Positions 23,960 to 36,389 of a stretch of 64,000 nucleotides of DNA are shown here, in pieces. The stretch's first letter is position 1. Each line of letters opens with the position of its first letter. Both the position numbers and the translations under genes were made by a program. The notes beneath the pieces were generated by a model. It was given only the letters and a program-made list of their open reading frames with translations, did not search any database and was not told the origin of the DNA. Source of the stretch: Heliocidaris erythrogramma (lineage: Eukaryota > Echinodermata > Echinoidea > Camarodonta > Echinometridae); the NCBI GenBank assembly GCA_025617745.1, contig CM046863.1, positions 6,694,015 through 6,758,014 on the forward strand. Reading direction: 5' to 3'.

Positions 23960-26900
23960 TGTCTTATTTGGATGACTAGTTTATGACGTGATTTTGACGT
24001 CAATTATTTACCACTTATATGAAGGATTTTTCAAGACCAAAAACGACGTAATTATTACGTCACTTCATTGCCAGCTCACGACCAGTAACGAATTGCATCA
24101 TCCATGACCATTTCTTGACGTGATTTTGACGTCAATTATTTACCACTTATAAACGATTATTCAAGACTCCCAAAAAGACGTAATTATCAGGTCACTTCAT
24201 TGCCAACTCACGACCAGTTAAGAATTGCACTATCCATGACTAGTACATGACGTGATTTTGACGTCAATTATTTACCACTTATTTGAACGATTATTCAAGA
24301 CCAAAAGACGACGTAATTATTACGTCACTTCATTGCCAACTCACGACCAATTAAGAATCGCACTATCCATTACTATTTCATGACGTGATTTTGACGTAAA
24401 TTATTTACTACTTATATGAACGATTATTCAAGACCAAAAAACGACGTAATTATTACGTTACTTCATTTCCAACTCACGGCCAGCTACGAATGACTAGTTC
24501 ATGACGTGATTTTGACGTCAGTTATTTTCCACTTATATGAACAATTCAAGACAAAAAACGACGTAATTATTATGTCACTTCATTGCAAGCTGACGATCAG
24601 TTATTTCACCATCCATGACTAATTCTTGACGTGATGGTGACGACAATTATTTACCACTTATGAACGATTATTCAAAACCAAAAAAAAGACGTAATTATTA
24701 CGTGACTTCATTTCCAACTCACGACCAGCTAAGAATGACTAGTTCATGACGTGATTTTGACGTCAAGTATTTACCACTTGTTTAACGATTATTCAAGACC
24801 AAAAAACGACGTAATTATTGCGTGACTTCAATTCCAACTCACGACCAGCTAAGAATGACTAGTTCATGACGTAATTTTGACGTCACTTATTTACCACTTA
24901 TGAACGATTATTCAAGACCAAAAGACGACGTAATTATTACGCACTATCCATTACTATTTCATGACGTGGTTTTGACGTCAATTATTTACCACTTATATGA
25001 ACGATTATTCAAGACCAAAAAACGACGTAATTATTACGTCACTTCATTTCCAACTCACGGTCAGCTACGAATGACTAGTTCATGACATGATTTCGACGTC
25101 AAGTATTTACCACCTGTTTAACGATTATTCAAGACCAAAAAAAGACGTTAATATTATGTGACTTCAATTCCGACTCACGATCAGCTAAGAATGACTAGTT
25201 CATGACGTGATTTTGACGTCAGTTATTTTCCACTTATATGAACAATTTAAGACAAAAAAACGACGTAATTATTACGTCACTTCATTTCCAACTCACGGCC
25301 AGCTACGAATGCCTAGTTCATGACGTGATTTCGACGTCAAGTATTTACCACCTGTTTAACGATTATTCAAGACCAAAAATAGACGTTAATATTATGTGAC
25401 TTCAATTCCAACTCACGATCAGCTAAGAATGACTAGTTCACGACGTGATTTTGACGTCAGTTATTTTCCACTTATATGAACAATTTAAGACCAAAAAACG
25501 ACGTAATTATTACGTCACTTCATTGCAAGCTGACGATCAGCTATTTCACCATCCATGACTAATCCCTGACGTGATGTTGACGCCAATTATTTACCACTTA
25601 CGAACGATTATTCGAAACCAAAAACGACGCAGTTATCACGTCATGTCATTGCCAACCCACGACCAGTTAAGAATCGCACTATCCATTACTATTTCATGAC
25701 GTGATTTTAACGTAAATTATTTACCACTTACATGAACGATTATCCAAGACAAAAAAACGACGTAATTATTACGTGACTTCAATTCCAACTCACGACCAGC
25801 TAAGAATGACTAGTTCATGACGTGATTTTGACGTCAATTATTTACCACTTATGAACGATTATTCAAGACCAAAACACGACATAATTATTACGCACTATCC
25901 ATTACTATTTCATGACGTGGTTTTGACGTCAATTATTTACCACTTATATGAACGATTATTCAAGACCAAAAAACGACGTAATTAGTACGTGACTTCATTT
26001 CCAACTCACGACCAGCTACGAATGCCTAGTTCATGACGTGATTTTGACGTCAAGTATTTACCACCTGCTTAACGATTATTCAAGACCAAAAATAGACGTT
26101 AATATTACGTGACTTCAATTCCAACTCACGATCAGCTACGAATGACTAGTTCACGACGTGATTTTGACATCAGTTATTTTCTACTTATATGAACAATTCA
26201 GGACAAAAAAACGACGTAATTATTATGTCACTTCATAGCAAGCTGACCATCAGCTATTTCACCATCCATGACTAATCCTTGACGTGATGTTGACGTCAAT
26301 TATTTACCACGTATGAACGATTATTCAAAACCAAAAAACGACGCAGTTATCACGTCATGTCATTGCCAACCCACGACCAGTTAAGAATCGCACTATTCAT
26401 TACTATTTCATGACGTGATATTAGCGTAAATTATTTACCACTTATATGAACGATTATTCAAGACCAAAAATCGACGTTAATATTACGTGACTTCACGACC
26501 AGCTAAGAATGACTACTTCATGACGTGATTTTGACGTCAGTTATTTTCCACTTATACGAACAACTAGGCCAAAAAACGACGTAATTATTACGTCACTTCA
26601 TTGCCAACTCACGAACAGCTACGAATGACTAGATCACGACGCGATTTTAACGTCAAGTATTTACCACTTGTTTAATGATTATTGAAGACCAAAAATCGAC
26701 GTTGATATTACGTGACTTAAATTCCAACTCACGACCAGCTAAGGATGACTAGTTCATGACGTGATTTTGACGTCAGTTATTTTCCACTTATATGAACAAT
26801 TCAATACCAAAAAACAACGTAATTATTACGTCACTTCAATGCCAACTCACGACCAGCTACGAATGACTAGTTAACGACGTGACTTTGACGTCAAGTATTT

Positions 26901-27150
26901 ACCACTTGTTTAACGATTATTCAAGACCAAAATTCGACGTTAATATTACGTGACTTCCATTCCAACTCACGACCAGCTAAAAATGACTAGTTCATGACGT
27001 GATTTTGACGTCAATTATTTACCACTTATATGAACAATTATTCAAGACCAAAAAAAAACCCCTAATTATTACGTGACTTCATTGCCAACTGACGACCAGC
27101 TCCGAATGACTAGTTCATGACGTAATTTTTATTTACCACTTATGAACGAT
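23960..27150 (+). repeat. subterminal tandem array 1, units of about 97-134 bp
   Basis: Roughly 25 units with landmarks CATGACGTGATTTTGACGTC, ATTATTTACCACTTA, ATTCAAGACCAAAAA, ACGTAATTATTACGTCACTT and CAACTCACGACCAGCTA. Length variants come from loss of short segments. Most units contain the palindrome TGACGTCA. Non-coding. Confidence 0.88.
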
Positions 27151-27838
27151 TATTCAGTTTAAATCTAAACATGGGAACGGTTTGGGATTAATTAGACAAT
27201 GTCTATATGTTTTTTAATGACTAGTTCATGACGTGATTTTGACGTCAATATACAACTTAAGGTTCGAAATGTGCCCTAGAAAAAAAGGATATCAGAACGT
27301 GCATTCGCTAGACCTTGGATATAAAAGCTAAATAATTTTTTGCTATTGCAAACATAAGGGAAAGAAGAAGAAAGGATAATTAATACAATTAAATGATACA
27401 GTATTGACTGCAGGCTACGTCATCGAGCAACTCAACTAGCGCGTGATATTGATACACAGCTAGCCTGGCAGGCTAGGCATGCACGGCCGGTACCTTTTGC
27501 CGGTACGCAATGTATACAATTATCTTGCTGACATAATGGTTTTTTTTTTTTGGTTTGTTTTGTTTGTTTTTTGTTTTTTGTGTTTTTTTAACGTGATCGT
27601 TTTACTCGTCCGTCGTTTCACGTGCGTGCATTGCCGCGCTGCTCGACTCAGCGTGGAGTGTGTGCGTGTGAAAAAATAGCAGTGGAACAGGTTACTCTAA
27701 CTTCTTAGGCATACGAACTCGTCTTCGTTGATCTTCAAAAGACCTTCCATCAAAGTTTAAGTTCAAGTTTCGTGGCAAGTAAGTTAGGTATTCACACCAC
27801 ACTGTGCATTATGTGTAGCTAAGACAGTAACAGATAGA

Positions 27839-28110
27839 CACTAGGAACACGATGCATGCAATATATTTTGCATACAAAATATACAGATCCTCATTGTACC
27901 CTCCACAATTGTTCTGGTAGACAAAAGAACATCCCTTCATTGCTATTATGTAAGATAAGTAGAACAGGTGAATATGCATGTGACACCTGCTCTACATAAT
28001 ATTACATAATAGCAATGAAGGGATATTCTTTTGTCTACCAGAGCAAGTGTGGAAGGTACAATGAGGAGCTGTATATTTTGTCCGCTTCTTTGTTTGCCAT
28101 GTTCATAGTG
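27839..28110. mobile_element. hairpin CACTA-type MITE, copy D
   Basis: 272 bp, begins CACTAGGAACACGATG and ends GTTCATAGTG, flanked by AGA on both sides. It lies inside the 11.6-kb element, so it inserted later or was carried along. Confidence 0.68.
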
Positions 28111-28559
28111 AGAAAACGTGTGTTATTATTAGTCACACTGTTTGTAGAACTGTCAGCATACTATCAATCACATTTGTCAAGTGACCGTTATTATACATTA
28201 CAGTCGAAATTATGCATCTGCTGAGTGCTGTATTTTGTCACTTTCATGGGACATTAAATTATATATACAATTAGAAATTATCATTTAGTGATCATTTAAA
28301 TACTGTCAGAGTTAAGTCTACTTACATTGAAGTAAACATCGAAATAAGTAGACTAAATACTAACTGTTAGGCAGTGTACCCTATAGGCTATGTTTTTTGT
28401 CCAATAATATTGTTACTAACGTTACTGAAAACTGTTAGAGTTAGAGTGAAGTGCTTTTAAATATAAGGCACCATCAGGCAAGTCTCTGATGAATTTATTC
28501 CTTCATTTGATTTATTTATTAGTTTATGTCACTTACTCTTTTCTTGGGGGAGGGGGGCA

Positions 28560-28906
28560 TTCATGATGGCACCTCGATCTGTTCATACGTACATTTCAGA
28601 AAAAAGAGTGAAAAATTCGAAATTTCTAAGCAAACCAAACATATTCTATGATTGTCTTTTATTGCCTATACTCCTGTTAGGGCTTGTAGGTGCATTATGT
28701 TTTCAGGTTGTCGGTCCATCCATCTGCCTGAACAAAATCGCACCTACACAATATCAAGAGAACCCTTGGATGAATGTTGTTCCTATTTGGCTCAGGGAAA
28801 CCGGCAGTGCATGACACGAGATGAACCGATTAGATCGTGGGCAAATATGGCCCAGTTCAAAGGTTATGAAATTTACTCCCAAATGTCACATCAAATGTGT
28901 TTCTAA
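28560..28906 (+). other. exon-like open stretch upstream of the DUF4806-like pseudogene
   Basis: TATGTTTTCAG at about 28697-28707 is a fair acceptor, followed by an open frame to 28858 and a GTTATG donor-like site. No domain recognised. It could be a 5' exon of the pseudogene. Confidence 0.2.
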
Positions 28907-29167
28907 ATTTAAAATGTCATGAAACTGAAGGTAGAATATTAGGGGGAAATAAATAATTTGCCTAAAATTGTATGGTGTCAGGCAGAAATCAAAAGAGACA
29001 TTTTGGTATTTTTTTCAGTCTCAACATCGCCTTTGATTAGGCAACTAGACATTGGTGCTATATAAATACCCTGATTGGATTGGAATGTACAATATTTACG
29101 ATTGAATAAGGAAAAAATACAAAAAAGAAACAAAAATAAATGCTCTCATATTTCAATTTAATTTCAG

Positions 29168-31291
29168 AATTGAAACGATTGCATAATAAGATGGAGGAAG
29201 TCATGTCGGAGGTGAGGGAAAACCGGAAACTTCTTGGGGCAATCCGTGCCAAAATGGAGAAGGGCAGAGTGGCTGAAATTGCTGATATACCAGAAGGAAT
29301 ACCCTCTCTTCCACTTAATAACGTTCAAGACTTATGAGAGGTACACACGATTCTTCAGGAGGATCTTGCAAAAAAAGCAATTTGTGAGTGTCTTTATCTG
29401 CTTATAATAGTGTTATACAGTTGATTCATTAACTTTCTTCTGCACTTTATACTCAATTATTTATGCAAATATTCAACTTAATTGGGAAAATTAACTATCA
29501 GAATTTCAACAGCATATTTGTTTATAAGTTGGAGAAAGTTGGATTAAATATACTGTTTGTGACATGCATGTTCATTCCAGAATTGAAATTGACAATTATT
29601 TTTGGAGAATATTATATTTCCATTATTACATACAGGAGAGGTCAATTAATTGTTCTGCAGCTATGTCATGACTTCAAACAGCCAGCAAGTTTGTTTTTGT
29701 CTTGCTTGCAAAGCTGCTGCTAAATGCATTTAATTTGCAATATAGTTATCAATTTCAGCCTCAGGCTGTTTACAGAGCTTGCAGGAGGAAAAACAATGCT
29801 TTGCATCCACCTTGTAGGTCTTCCAGAGTTTGCATGCCTATAATGAAATTGATCTCTGCTTGGAATAATTAAGTTTGAAAGAACTTTTGAAATCATTATC
29901 GGTTTCAATTGTGAGATCTTAAGCATGTTTAAATCAGATAGGAAGATGGATGAAAGTGAGAATAATACATGTTTACTGCTATTCCCTTTCATTTTTCCAG
30001 ATGTCATACTTAAAGAGATGTGGAGGGGCCACCAAAGAATCAGTAAGGCGTGTGCTGGACACAATGATGGACCCTCAGTTGTCTGTGCAATTCAGTTGGA
30101 TGGGACAACGTGGCAGAAGCACAAGTTTTCGGGATATAAGGCGATGATAGATGTTATCTTTGGTAATTAGATGTATATACATTTTCTCATCTTCAGAAGA
30201 GTCTGTTGAATTTCTTTTCTTCTTGAATCATAAGCAGATAGTTCCAGACATCTAGAAGATTACATTTAAATTATTTTTTGGACCCCCACATTATTTGTCA
30301 CAAAGTAACTTGGATATATATATATATATATTTATATTTTTTTTTTCAATATTTCAAAATATTGTCAAATTAGGTATGTTTGTATGCTTAACTCTTTCTG
30401 CCTTCCCCCTGCTTAACTGCCATAATGCTCTAATCCAGAAGGACTGTTGTTTGCATCATTAGGCAGAAATTAAGATAAAGATCTTCAGAGATGTTTTTAC
30501 CTCTAAGGGCTGTTAGCTTCATTACAGTGTTTGAACTGGTGCCTTTTGAAGTTCGTTATGCTTCTAGCATTCTGTTTTTAATTGAAAAACAGCTTTACTC
30601 AGGGGCGGATACAGGATTTTCAGAAAGGGGGCGCATTTCAGAAAGGGGGCGCACACTGAGGAACCCTCCGCTTGACGAAGCCAAACGGCCATCTAGGGGG
30701 TCCGGGGGCATACTTTGTCAGACAAAACGGGCGGGGGCGCACGCCCCTTGCGCCCCCTCTGGATTCGCGCCTGCTACTGCCAAAGTTTCCTAGAAGTGAA
30801 CTCGCCATCTCCGGTGGTACAAAAAGAAAAAAAAAAGAACGGTCTCCAAATAATTTTAGTGGTCAGTATATGTGTACAAAGATGCCAGTTTCCAGGCAAA
30901 AGCCTGAATTCAGGCCATTGCAGTTTATTTTCAGGCCATGTATTTCAGGTATTTGCTAAATGTGAGACATAAAAGAAGTGAAGCAATACAGTATCTTTCG
31001 GATCTGAGAGGTAATATTTAAATTTTTAATTATTTTTTCCTTTCACATTCTATTTCTTTTCCAGCGACTGTGAGGGGCAACGAACGGACAAGATCTGCTC
31101 CGCTTGACGAGGTGGAAAGTGGCATTCAATACTACTTGAAGTACATTTATCGAAACGTACCAAAGAATGATCTGGAGCTTCGGAGGCCTGTAACTCCAGA
31201 ACTGCAGGAGGAAGAAGAAGCCTTGCCAATGGACACAGAGGAATACTCAAATAATCTGTACAAAGCTGTAGTTACAACTGGCAATAATTAA
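29168..31291 (+). pseudogene. broken multi-exon gene resembling a DUF4806 protein
   Basis: Exon-like blocks: 29168-29383 (helical ELKRLHNKMEEVMSEVREN, then SLPLNNVQDL with in-frame TGA at 29335), 30001-30161 (YLKRCGGATKESVRRVLDTM, QFSWMGQRGR) and 31065-31291 (ATVRGNERTRSAPLDEVES, GIQYYLKYI, stop TAA). Acceptors and donors are good. The segment order and the LPL..VQDL, GG.TKESVRR.L and W.G.RG motifs resemble DUF4806-type domains. Breaks: the TGA, a phase conflict between blocks 1 and 2, and an apparent 1-base loss near 30135. Function unknown; a recoded or differently spliced gene is possible. Confidence 0.5.
30598..30775. mobile_element. MITE of the GGGGCGGATCCAG family
   Basis: Begins CAGGGGCGGATACAGGATTT and ends TCTGGATTCGCGCCTG, an imperfect inverted pair, with a C/G-rich middle. 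The target duplication is unclear. Family relative at 55226-55553. Confidence 0.45.
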
Positions 31292-33200
31292 AGAAAGAAT
31301 CCTCTCTGAGCTTAAAGTTTTTTTTAGAAATCCATATACAGTGTATTTGAAAAAAATTATGAGGTGATGACATCTACTGGTCAAGGACTGGTCAAGAAAA
31401 TAAAAATGAAATTTTGAAATGTCATATCTTCCTGTATGAGATTTGTGTGACATTTGTACTGTTCTGTATGATGTTTTCTCATGAAATAAGAAGAATAAAT
31501 TCTGGAGTGGATTTCTTCTATATTTCAAACAACTATCTGTTTTTAGGATGCTCTTAAGAATTCCACAGATGCTTGCATGTATTTCATATACAATTTCGGT
31601 GCCTCTATCTCCATAAGGAGCGCTAAATGTTTTATTCACATAAAATGTAAATGTTCTACTTGTTTCATGATTGCATGACATGAAACTTAAACTTATACTA
31701 AACTGCAGTTAGGTCTGTCCATAAATGTACATTTAAATGTCATCTGGAGTATTGGTAATGTATGGAAGAAAATGGAGAGAGTTCCCATCCATTTGTATCC
31801 AACCTAAAAGCATTTTATGAATACATTCCATGAAAATAAAGCACCTAAAATGTCCTAAATATTTGTAGAATTTGAAGTTAAAACATGGCAATTGACAAGC
31901 AATTCAAAAGTAAAGTTAGTGTCAAACTGAAATCACACTGCAAGTACTCCTGATAACCTTTAAACATATGACAAAGTTTTATTTGATATAAAATATTAGA
32001 AACTAAACTAAAATTGAAGTGAATTGAAACTGTGTATGCAGTTTTCAGCACTTTCATACTTTTTGCAGAATATATTGGTAGATGTAAAAGGGTATTTTTA
32101 CCAATAGCGCATTTTCTTTAGGAGAAGAGCTTGATAGATTTTGTCAATATGCCATATCTTGCAATGATTGAGAGTTGCAGTTTTCATAACTCAAAATCTT
32201 TTATTTTATTATTCCTAAGACTATATTCGTCTGCCAATCCACAGGACAGAGAATTCATTAGTTATACATGTACATCAATTATTCAAAGAGCCACTATGAA
32301 GTTTATGTTAATAATGGACTTTTCATAGTCACCAAGTTGTGCGTATTTATTTCTTATGAACTGGACTGAAATGCTACGTACAATTAATATGCCTCATTCA
32401 GGCATTTTTCCTTGTGAAAAATATATTTGTCAAAGAAATTCAAGGGTAAATCAACTTGCATTATTTTGAGCCAACTTATTCTGATTACAGTTCCACCATT
32501 TGGTTTGTTGTCTTACATAGATTCCTAGCATTTCGTTCCATAATTAACTTTCTTTATTTTTCCTTATTCTTGTATAAAACATTGTTCTGGTGCAAGATCT
32601 AGATTCAAACCCAAATTGAAAAAAAAAAAATGCTTTGCAAATACATGTAATTCAGCATTTTGAGTATCTACTTTATGCAAATGAGGCAAAACATTCTTAA
32701 CAAGATCTTATACTCAAGCTATTTCATGAGTTAGTAATTCATATACATTCAACATTACCATTTTTGAGACCATAGAAATCAGGTACTTTCCCCTCCAATT
32801 TTGTCAGTGATGCTGTTTTTTGGTAAATGTTCAAATACTTAATGTATTTTCTTACCCGTTTTTTACTTCGTGCCAAAAATCCAACTCTTTTCATTAGGGT
32901 AGCTTGTGTTTCCCACTGTGTGATTTAATAATCCACCTGTTAACATATACCTGTATATAATTACTCACACATCAGTTTTGATTATCATTGTTATGTATGT
33001 TTTATGAATGGATGTTTGCAGCTGATTTTCATACCAGTGGCATTAAAAATGTGAAACTGATTTTATGTCTGCCTTGTATATTATGCATAACTTATTTTTC
33101 AGTGATTGTACATGTATGTACTTTGAATTTTGGTATCCATGTGCTCATGAATGCTTTTGACAGGTCGTCATTACACTTAAACAGATTGTAATTAGTGGTT
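31292..33200. other. core of the 11.6-kb element; no gene seen
   Basis: AT-rich, with only short chance frames. Probably the 3' flank of the pseudogene. Confidence 0.35.
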
Positions 33201-33204
33201 CAGA

Positions 33205-35400
33205 TGGTAAAATATGACGTAATATTTAAGTCGTGATTTAAGTCTTTTTTACGTCCTGTAATTATGTCAATAAGTTTAAAACTTGCATCAACGCAAGACG
33301 TCATGAGGACGTCTTATTTTGAGGTCATCTTTACGTTTTGCAGGTCACTAAATGATGACTTTGCAAATCACCAAATGACGACTTTTGGACCTCTTTTGGA
33401 CGTCTTGCGGGTGGTAAAATATGACGGGATATTCAAGTCGTGATTTACGTCTTTTTTATGTCTTGTAATTACGTCAATAAGTCGACAACTTGCACCAACG
33501 CAAGACGTCATGAGGACGTCTTATTCTGAGGTCATCTTTACGTCTTGCAGGTCACTAAATGACGACTTTATTACGTCTTTTGGACATCTTGCAGTTCACC
33601 AAATGACGATTCTTTGACGTCTTTTGGGGGTCTAGCATATCACGTCATTTGTTACCACACTCAAGACCTCTAAAAGGCGTCATGAAGCTGTCATTCACTG
33701 ACCTGCAAGACGTAAAGATGACGTCAAAATAAGACGTCCTCATGATGTCTTGCGTTGGTGCAAGTTGTCGTCTTATTGACGTAATTACAGGACGTAAAAA
33801 AGACGTAAACTATGACTTAAATATCACGTCATTTTTTACCACCCGCAAGACCTCTAAAAGACGTCATAAAATGGTCATTTAGTGACCTGCAAGAGGTCCA
33901 ATAAACGTCAAAAAGTCGTCATTTGGTGACCTGCAAGACGTAAAGATGACGTCAAAATAAGACGTCCTCACGATGTCTTGCGTTGGTGCAAGTTGTCGTC
34001 TTATTGACGTAATTACAGGACGTAAAAAAGACGTAAATCACGACGTAAATATCACGGCATTTTTTACCACCCGCAAGACCCCTAAAAGACGTCATAAAGT
34101 GGTCATTTAGTGACCAGCAAGACGTCCAATAGACGTCACAAAGTCGTCATTTGGTGATTTGCAAGACGCCCAAAAGGCATCATGAAGTCGTCATTCAGTG
34201 ACCTGCAAGACGTAAAGATGACGTCAAAATAAGACGTCCTCACGATGTCTTGCGTTGGTGCAAGTTGTCGTCTTATTGACGTAATTACACGACGTAAAAA
34301 AGACGTAAACTATGACTTATATATCACGTCATTTTTTACCAGCCGCAAGACCCCTAAAAGACGTCATAAAGTGGTCATTTAGTGACCAGCAAGACGTCCA
34401 ATAGACGTCACAAAGTCGTCATTTGGTGATTTGCAAGACGCCCAAAAGGCGTCATGAAGTTGTCATTCAGTGACCTGCAAGACGTAAAGATGACGTCAAA
34501 ATAAGACGTCCTCACGATGTCTTGCGTTGGTGCAAGTTGTCGTCTTATTGACGTAATTACAGGACGTAAAAAAGACGTAAACTATGACTTATATATCACG
34601 TCATTTTTTACCAGCCGCAAGACCTCTAAAAGACGTCATAAAGTGGTCATTTAGTCACCAGCAAGACGTCCAAAAGACGTCAAAAAGTCATCATTTGGTG
34701 ATTTGCAAGACGTCATGAAGCCGTCATTCAGTGACCTGCAAGACGTAAAGATCACGTCAAAATAAGACGTCCTCACGATGTCTTGCGTTGGTGCAAGTTG
34801 TCGTCTTATTGACGTAATTACAGGACGTAAAAAAGACGTAAACTATGACTTATATATCACGTCATTTTTTACCAGCCGCAAGACCGCTAAAAGACGTCAA
34901 AAAGTGGTCATTTAGTCACCAGCAAGACGTCCAAAAGACGTCAAAAAGTCATCATTTGGTGATTTGCAAGACGTCATGAAGCCGTCATTCAGTGACCTGC
35001 AAGACGAAAAGATGACGTCAAAATAAGACGTCCTCACGATGTCTTGCGTTGGTGCAAGTTGTCGTCTTATTGACGTAATTACAGGACGTAAAAAAGACGT
35101 AAATCACGACGTAAATATCACGTCATTTTTTACCACCCGCAAGACCCCTAAAAGACGTCATAAAGTGGTCATTTAGTGACCAGCAAGACGTCCAATAGAC
35201 GTCACAAAGTCGTCATTTGGTGATTTGCAAGACGTCATGAAGTTGTCATTCACTGACCTGGAAGACGTAAAGATGACGTCAAAATAAGACGTCCTCATGA
35301 TGTCTTGCGTTGGTGCAAGTTGTCGTCTTATTGACGTAATTACAGGACGTAAAAAAGACGTAAACCACGACGTAAATATCACATCAATATCACGTCATTT
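33205..35400. repeat. subterminal array 2, period about 265 bp, with an orientation flip
   Basis: GATGTCTTGCGTTGGTGCAA recurs near 33744, 33971, 34243, 34513, 34775, 35036 and 35306. The first 450 bp (33205-33660) carry the reverse complement (TTGCACCAACGCAAGACGTC), so the array is head-to-head. Units contain GATGACGTCAAAATAAGACG. Non-coding. Confidence 0.85.
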
Positions 35401-35424
35401 TTACCACTCTCTGCTATCAGGGTA

Positions 35425-36382
35425 ATGTCGAGGAGCAAATGTCGCATATTTCATTTCTATCTACTGAGTTTAGTGTTGCAGCGCACTTGTCGCATGAAAA
35501 TGGCTAGATGTGTAAAAGAAATATGCGCCTCCCGGGAATTACCAGAATTACCACAATGACTTATGAAAAAATAATGATTTTTTTAAGCATGGAGGGCCGT
35601 TATATGTCGGCGCTTTTGTTATTTTATTTCATAACTCATTCTGGTAATTCTTAATACCCGAAATTTGATTTTTATAGAAATGTCAGAAAGGCTGTTGTGT
35701 TTCATTGGTCATCTTGATTTATCTCAAACATTTGTTCACATTGCCAGTATTGTAATAATAATAATAATAATGAATATTTATAAAGCGCCACATCCACTAA
35801 AATACAGTGCTCAAGGCGCTGGAAAATTGAAATTACAGTTACACAGGTAGGATAAAGATCACATAGAAAACATAATTGCAAATTGTAGTGCGTTGATGCT
35901 TGGCCCTGGCCTATTTTTTCAATGCATTGCACTTGGATGCCTTAGCCTTTTGCGTGCCTTGGGCTTGGCCTTGATGGTTTGGGCCTTGACTACAATACTG
36001 TCACATGCCTATCGTAATTTGAAACTTAGACCCGTTCCTTCATATTTAAGGTGTAATCACAGTTGTTGAAATATTCGAATGAATCCTAAAAATTCCGCCA
36101 GTTAACAAAACGAAACCAAAAAAAAAATATGAAAAAAATATTATCAGCGGAGCAATTGTCGTAGGTGCAATTGTTTTCCGGGGGATCGCATTTTGGGCGG
36201 AGGAAAATGTCGTCGGAGCAATTGTCGGCAGAACAATTGTCGGTGGAGCAAATGTCGGCGGAGCAACTGTCGGCGGAGCGATTGACGCAGGAGCATTTGA
36301 CGTCGGAGCAACTGTCGCTTTTTGCGGAGCATTTTGTCACCGGAGCAATCGTCGCCGGAGCATGTGTCATGGATTCGTCCAA
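35425..36382. repeat. minisatellite remnant (GGAGCA orientation) and SINE-like repeat
   Basis: 36145-36370 repeats GGAGCAATTGTCGGC-type 15-mers. 35755-35822 holds (AAT)n then TATAAAGCGCC and GTGCTCAAGGCGCTGG, a microsatellite-linked repeat common in aquatic invertebrates. 36364-36382 matches the inverted outer end at 20404. Open frames here are repeat artefacts. Confidence 0.55.
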
Positions 36383-36389
36383 TAGTGGC

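Larger units (their letters stand above)
23835..35422. mobile_element. 11.6-kb element with GACGTC subterminal arrays
   Basis: The left end reads CCCTGATAACAGA and the right end TCTGCTATCAGGG, inverted with one mismatch, each bordered by TA (23833-23834, 35423-35424). Joining the flanks with one TA gives GGAGCTAATGTCG, close to the local minisatellite unit GGAGCAAATGTCG. This supports insertion with a TA duplication. Both ends are long tandem arrays rich in TGACGTCA. The core (27170-33200) holds a broken gene resembling DUF4806, CACTA hairpin D and a GGGGCGGAT MITE. No transposase was recognised, so the class is unknown and it may be non-autonomous. Confidence 0.7.

Noticed and set aside
23960..35400. 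CRISPR-like regular repeats
   Set aside because: Units are contiguous diverged tandem repeats with no unique spacers, in a eukaryotic intron.
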